Positions 61,718-64,000 of a stretch of 64,000 bases of DNA are shown here, in pieces. The translations under genes and the position numbers were made by a program. Below the pieces are notes generated by a model. The model was not told where the DNA came from, did not search any database, and saw only the letters and a program-made list of their open reading frames with translations. The stretch lies in the NCBI GenBank assembly GCA_016934055.1, contig JAFGTR010000133.1, forward strand, positions 1 to 64,000, read 5' to 3'. Within the stretch, counting starts at the first letter, position 1, and every line of letters begins with the position of its first letter. This stretch comes from Bacteroidales bacterium. GTDB lineage: Bacteria > Bacteroidota > Bacteroidia > Bacteroidales > UBA10428.

Positions 61718-63190
61718 CTATTTTGAATTTTTCAACTCATTCAGAAGTTCTTTTAAATTAACGGAAGCATAGGTAGAAGAATAATCAGACATAGCATAGG
61801 GTATGATTAAATCCTCGTTATGAATCATTGAACCGCAAGAATAAACCACATTCGGAACATAACCTTCTCTTTCATCGGAATTGGGAATTAAAAGCGGGGT
61901 CTTTGACCTTCCTATTTCCTTTTCAGGATTAGCAAGATCAAACAATGCGGCACCCAAAACATATTCACGCATAGGACCCACACCATGAGTTATAACCAAC
62001 CAGCCTTCTTCAGTTTCAACAGGAGAGCCACAGTTGCCAATTTGAATTAACTCCCAGGGAAATTTTGGTTGTTGCAACTTTTTGGCTTCGCGCCAAACGG
62101 TAATATTATCGGAAAAGGCAATATAGTTATTAAAACCATCCAGCCTGCAAAGCATGGCGTATCTTCCATTCATTTTTCTTGGAAATAATGCCATACCTTT
62201 ATTTCTGGCAATCTCGCCATGAAGAGGCATCACTTTAAAATGATAAAAGTCTTCGGTCTCAAGTAATTTTGGTAAAATAGTGGCACCATCATATGCTGTA
62301 TAGGTGGCAAAGTATTTTGTTTTGTTGTCTTCATCTGTGAATTTCACGAAACGGGCATCCTCAATGCCGTTCTTTTCATTTGCAGAAACAGGAAAAATTA
62401 CCCTTTCTGAAATATTTGTGTCTAAAGAAAATTGCAATTCGTAATGAGATGAGGCCAGCCATATGATTTGATTGAAAAGGTATTCTTTGTCAGATGCCAA
62501 ATGAATTGCCTTTCTTGACTCTTCAATACATCTTCGAAGCTCACCATATGTAAATTCTTCATTTAATTTATCCAATATTAATGCAGGTGGAATAATTCTA
62601 TGAACTTCCTGCATTTGATCAATTTTATGGGCAAACGTTTTTTTATTATAAATATGTCGTCTAATATGCTCCGCTTCTTCCAACATATTTCCAATTGGCT
62701 CAAGTGTAAGTTTGTTGGCTTTATCAAGAACCCCTGTCCTAAAAACTATGGACGAAATATGTCCCTCGCCGGTAGCCCGAAAACTTATTATTACCCTTTT
62801 TGATCCAGGTTTAATCTCCGTCTGGTCAGGATGTTCTATCATGGAAGGATTAAAGAAAGCTGTTGATTCAATCGAATATTCCATGGTGAAATAAGAACCA
62901 ATCAGTATTTTTTTTGAATAATCAATTGCATCAATATCGGTATTCAGATGGGAGAATAAATGATTTATTGTATTAAAGTGTTTCTCAAAAATTTTGGTGA
63001 TGTTTCTATGACGCATTGAATAATCCCTGAGTGTTTGATTTAAGGTATAGGCAACTTCTTTTTCAGACATATCCAGTACAAACCGAATCGTATTTAAAGC
63101 CCTTTCGTTATTTGTAAACAAAAAACGGGCAATCACCCGACTTGGATCGGGGTTGAATGTTATATTTTTTCTAATTACAGGTACTTGCAT
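61718..63190 (-). CDS. GH130 family glycosidase/phosphorylase
   Basis: GIEDARFVKFTDEDNKTKYFATYTAYDG, GEIARNKGMALFPRKMNGRYAMLCRLDGFNNYIAFSDNI, IGNCGSPVETEEGWLVITHGVGPMREYVLGAALFDL. Confidence 0.9.
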   Translation of the reverse strand: MQVPVIRKNITFNPDPSRVIARFLFTNNERALNTIRFVLDMSEKEVAYTLNQTLRDYSMRHRNITKIFEKHFNTINHLFSHLNTDIDAIDYSKKILIGSYFTMEYSIESTAFFNPSMIEHPDQTEIKPGSKRVIISFRATGEGHISSIVFRTGVLDKANKLTLEPIGNMLEEAEHIRRHIYNKKTFAHKIDQMQEVHRIIPPALILDKLNEEFTYGELRRCIEESRKAIHLASDKEYLFNQIIWLASSHYELQFSLDTNISERVIFPVSANEKNGIEDARFVKFTDEDNKTKYFATYTAYDGATILPKLLETEDFYHFKVMPLHGEIARNKGMALFPRKMNGRYAMLCRLDGFNNYIAFSDNITVWREAKKLQQPKFPWELIQIGNCGSPVETEEGWLVITHGVGPMREYVLGAALFDLANPEKEIGRSKTPLLIPNSDEREGYVPNVVYSCGSMIHNEDLIIPYAMSDYSSTYASVNLKELLNELKNSK

Positions 63191-63474
63191 TTTATTTAAA
63201 ACTCAATAAAGATAAAAGCAATATTGTAATAAATACTATTATTATCAAATATGTATAAAAAACAAAATAGTTACGGATCGCCTGATATTGAAAAAATTCA
63301 AGATATTGTCATTGAATTCAGGACAAAATATATACAGAACCTGACACCGATCTTTAAAAAGCCAGAAAACCTTATTAGTTAAAGCGAGGTCGTATTATAC
63401 ATTAATAGAAAGGACTATACTAACATCCTTAAGATTTTAACAAGTATGTTTACAAGAAAATAGAATAATTATTT

Positions 63475-64000
63475 CTATTTACCGATACAGAAGTTTTTAA
63501 AAATACTTCCTAATATCTCATCGTTGGTTATTTCACCGGTTATTTCTCCCAGATAATGCATACATTCGCGGATATCCTGCGAAAGGAGATCTCCTGGCAG
63601 CTGGTTTTCAAGTCCTGCAGCAACCCTTGTTATGGCTTCACAGGCAAGTTTTAAGGCTTCAAAATGCCTGACATTGGTAACAATAACGTCAGTTTTTGCA
63701 ATATCATCGGCATGAACAATACTTTTTAAAGTCTGTTCGAGATTATTCAGATTTTCTCCCTTCTTGGCTGATAAAGTAATAAGATGTTCATTTTCAACAA
63801 GTAAAGGCAGTATTGCGTTCTTTATTCTGGTAATATCATTGTCCTTAAGCAAATCTATTTTATTGATAATCAATACCAGTTTTTTATCGAGCCCGCGGAT
63901 TTGTTTCTTGATATCATTTACAGATTGTACTATCCCGTCTTCTTCTTTGGTGGGATCAATCAGCAACAAAATAATGTCAGCCTGACTAATTTTTTTATAG
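63475..64000 (-). CDS. mnmE: tRNA modification GTPase MnmE, C-terminal part; continues past the right edge
   Basis: Frame stays open to the window end (YKKISQADIILLLIDPTKEE...); NKIDLL G4 motif; C-terminal CIGK. Confidence 0.93.
   Translation of the reverse strand, partial: YKKISQADIILLLIDPTKEEDGIVQSVNDIKKQIRGLDKKLVLIINKIDLLKDNDITRIKNAILPLLVENEHLITLSAKKGENLNNLEQTLKSIVHADDIAKTDVIVTNVRHFEALKLACEAITRVAAGLENQLPGDLLSQDIRECMHYLGEITGEITNDEILGSIFKNFCIGK

Noticed and set aside
57477-63190. Capsule or O-antigen biosynthesis locus
   Set aside because: No wzx/wzy, sugar nucleotide synthesis or export genes; only GT4 and GH130 types, which fits an intracellular glycan better.
63251-63382. Small ORF MYKKQNSYGSPDIEKIQDIVIEFRTKYIQNLTPIFKKPENLIS
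   Set aside because: Only about 43 aa, no recognised family and no clear expression signal; not enough support to call a gene.
1-64000. Phage, integrative element or defence island
   Set aside because: No integrase, transposase, restriction, toxin-antitoxin or structural phage genes recognised; the S24-type regulator is paired with dinB rather than phage genes.

Overview
The window looks like Bacteroidota/Bacteroidales-type chromosome, judged from SusC/SusD pairs, type IX secretion (T9SS) C-terminal tails, a hybrid two-component system and a TAnnTTTG promoter. It is dominated by carbohydrate metabolism. (1) ~146-14845: an alpha-glucan (starch/maltodextrin) utilization locus with GH13, LacI regulator, MFS transporter, GH65 phosphorylase, SusC, SusD and GH13, with CAAACGTTTG-type LacI operators at two places. 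(2) 14994-17095: a LexA-like XRE-S24 regulator divergent from dinB, with two matching GATTAT-N3-ATAATC palindromes and a perfect 32-bp palindrome between them. (3) ~20492-40187: an arabinan-type locus with HTCS, SusC, SusD, LamG/T9SS protein, two GH43 and two GH51, interrupted by a reverse-strand SGNH-TPR gene. (4) 40294-56909: sensor kinase, APC permease, secreted esterase, GH39-like hydrolase, a small protein of six 11-residue repeats, Ca2+-type P-ATPase, cardiolipin synthase and a large DUF4450-like protein. (5) 57105-63190: a partly decayed GT4/GH130 cluster in which a GH130 gene and an HMA/AraC-type regulator appear to be pseudogenes. (6) The 3' part of mnmE runs off the right edge. Intergenic regions carry several palindromic repeat families. 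I saw no rRNA, tRNA, CRISPR array, transposase or phage genes. Most short ORFs in the supplied track are shadow ORFs. The best candidates for something under-described are the 11-residue repeat protein, the GT4/GH130 cluster and the S24-dinB control region. All family calls are by eye, without database searches.
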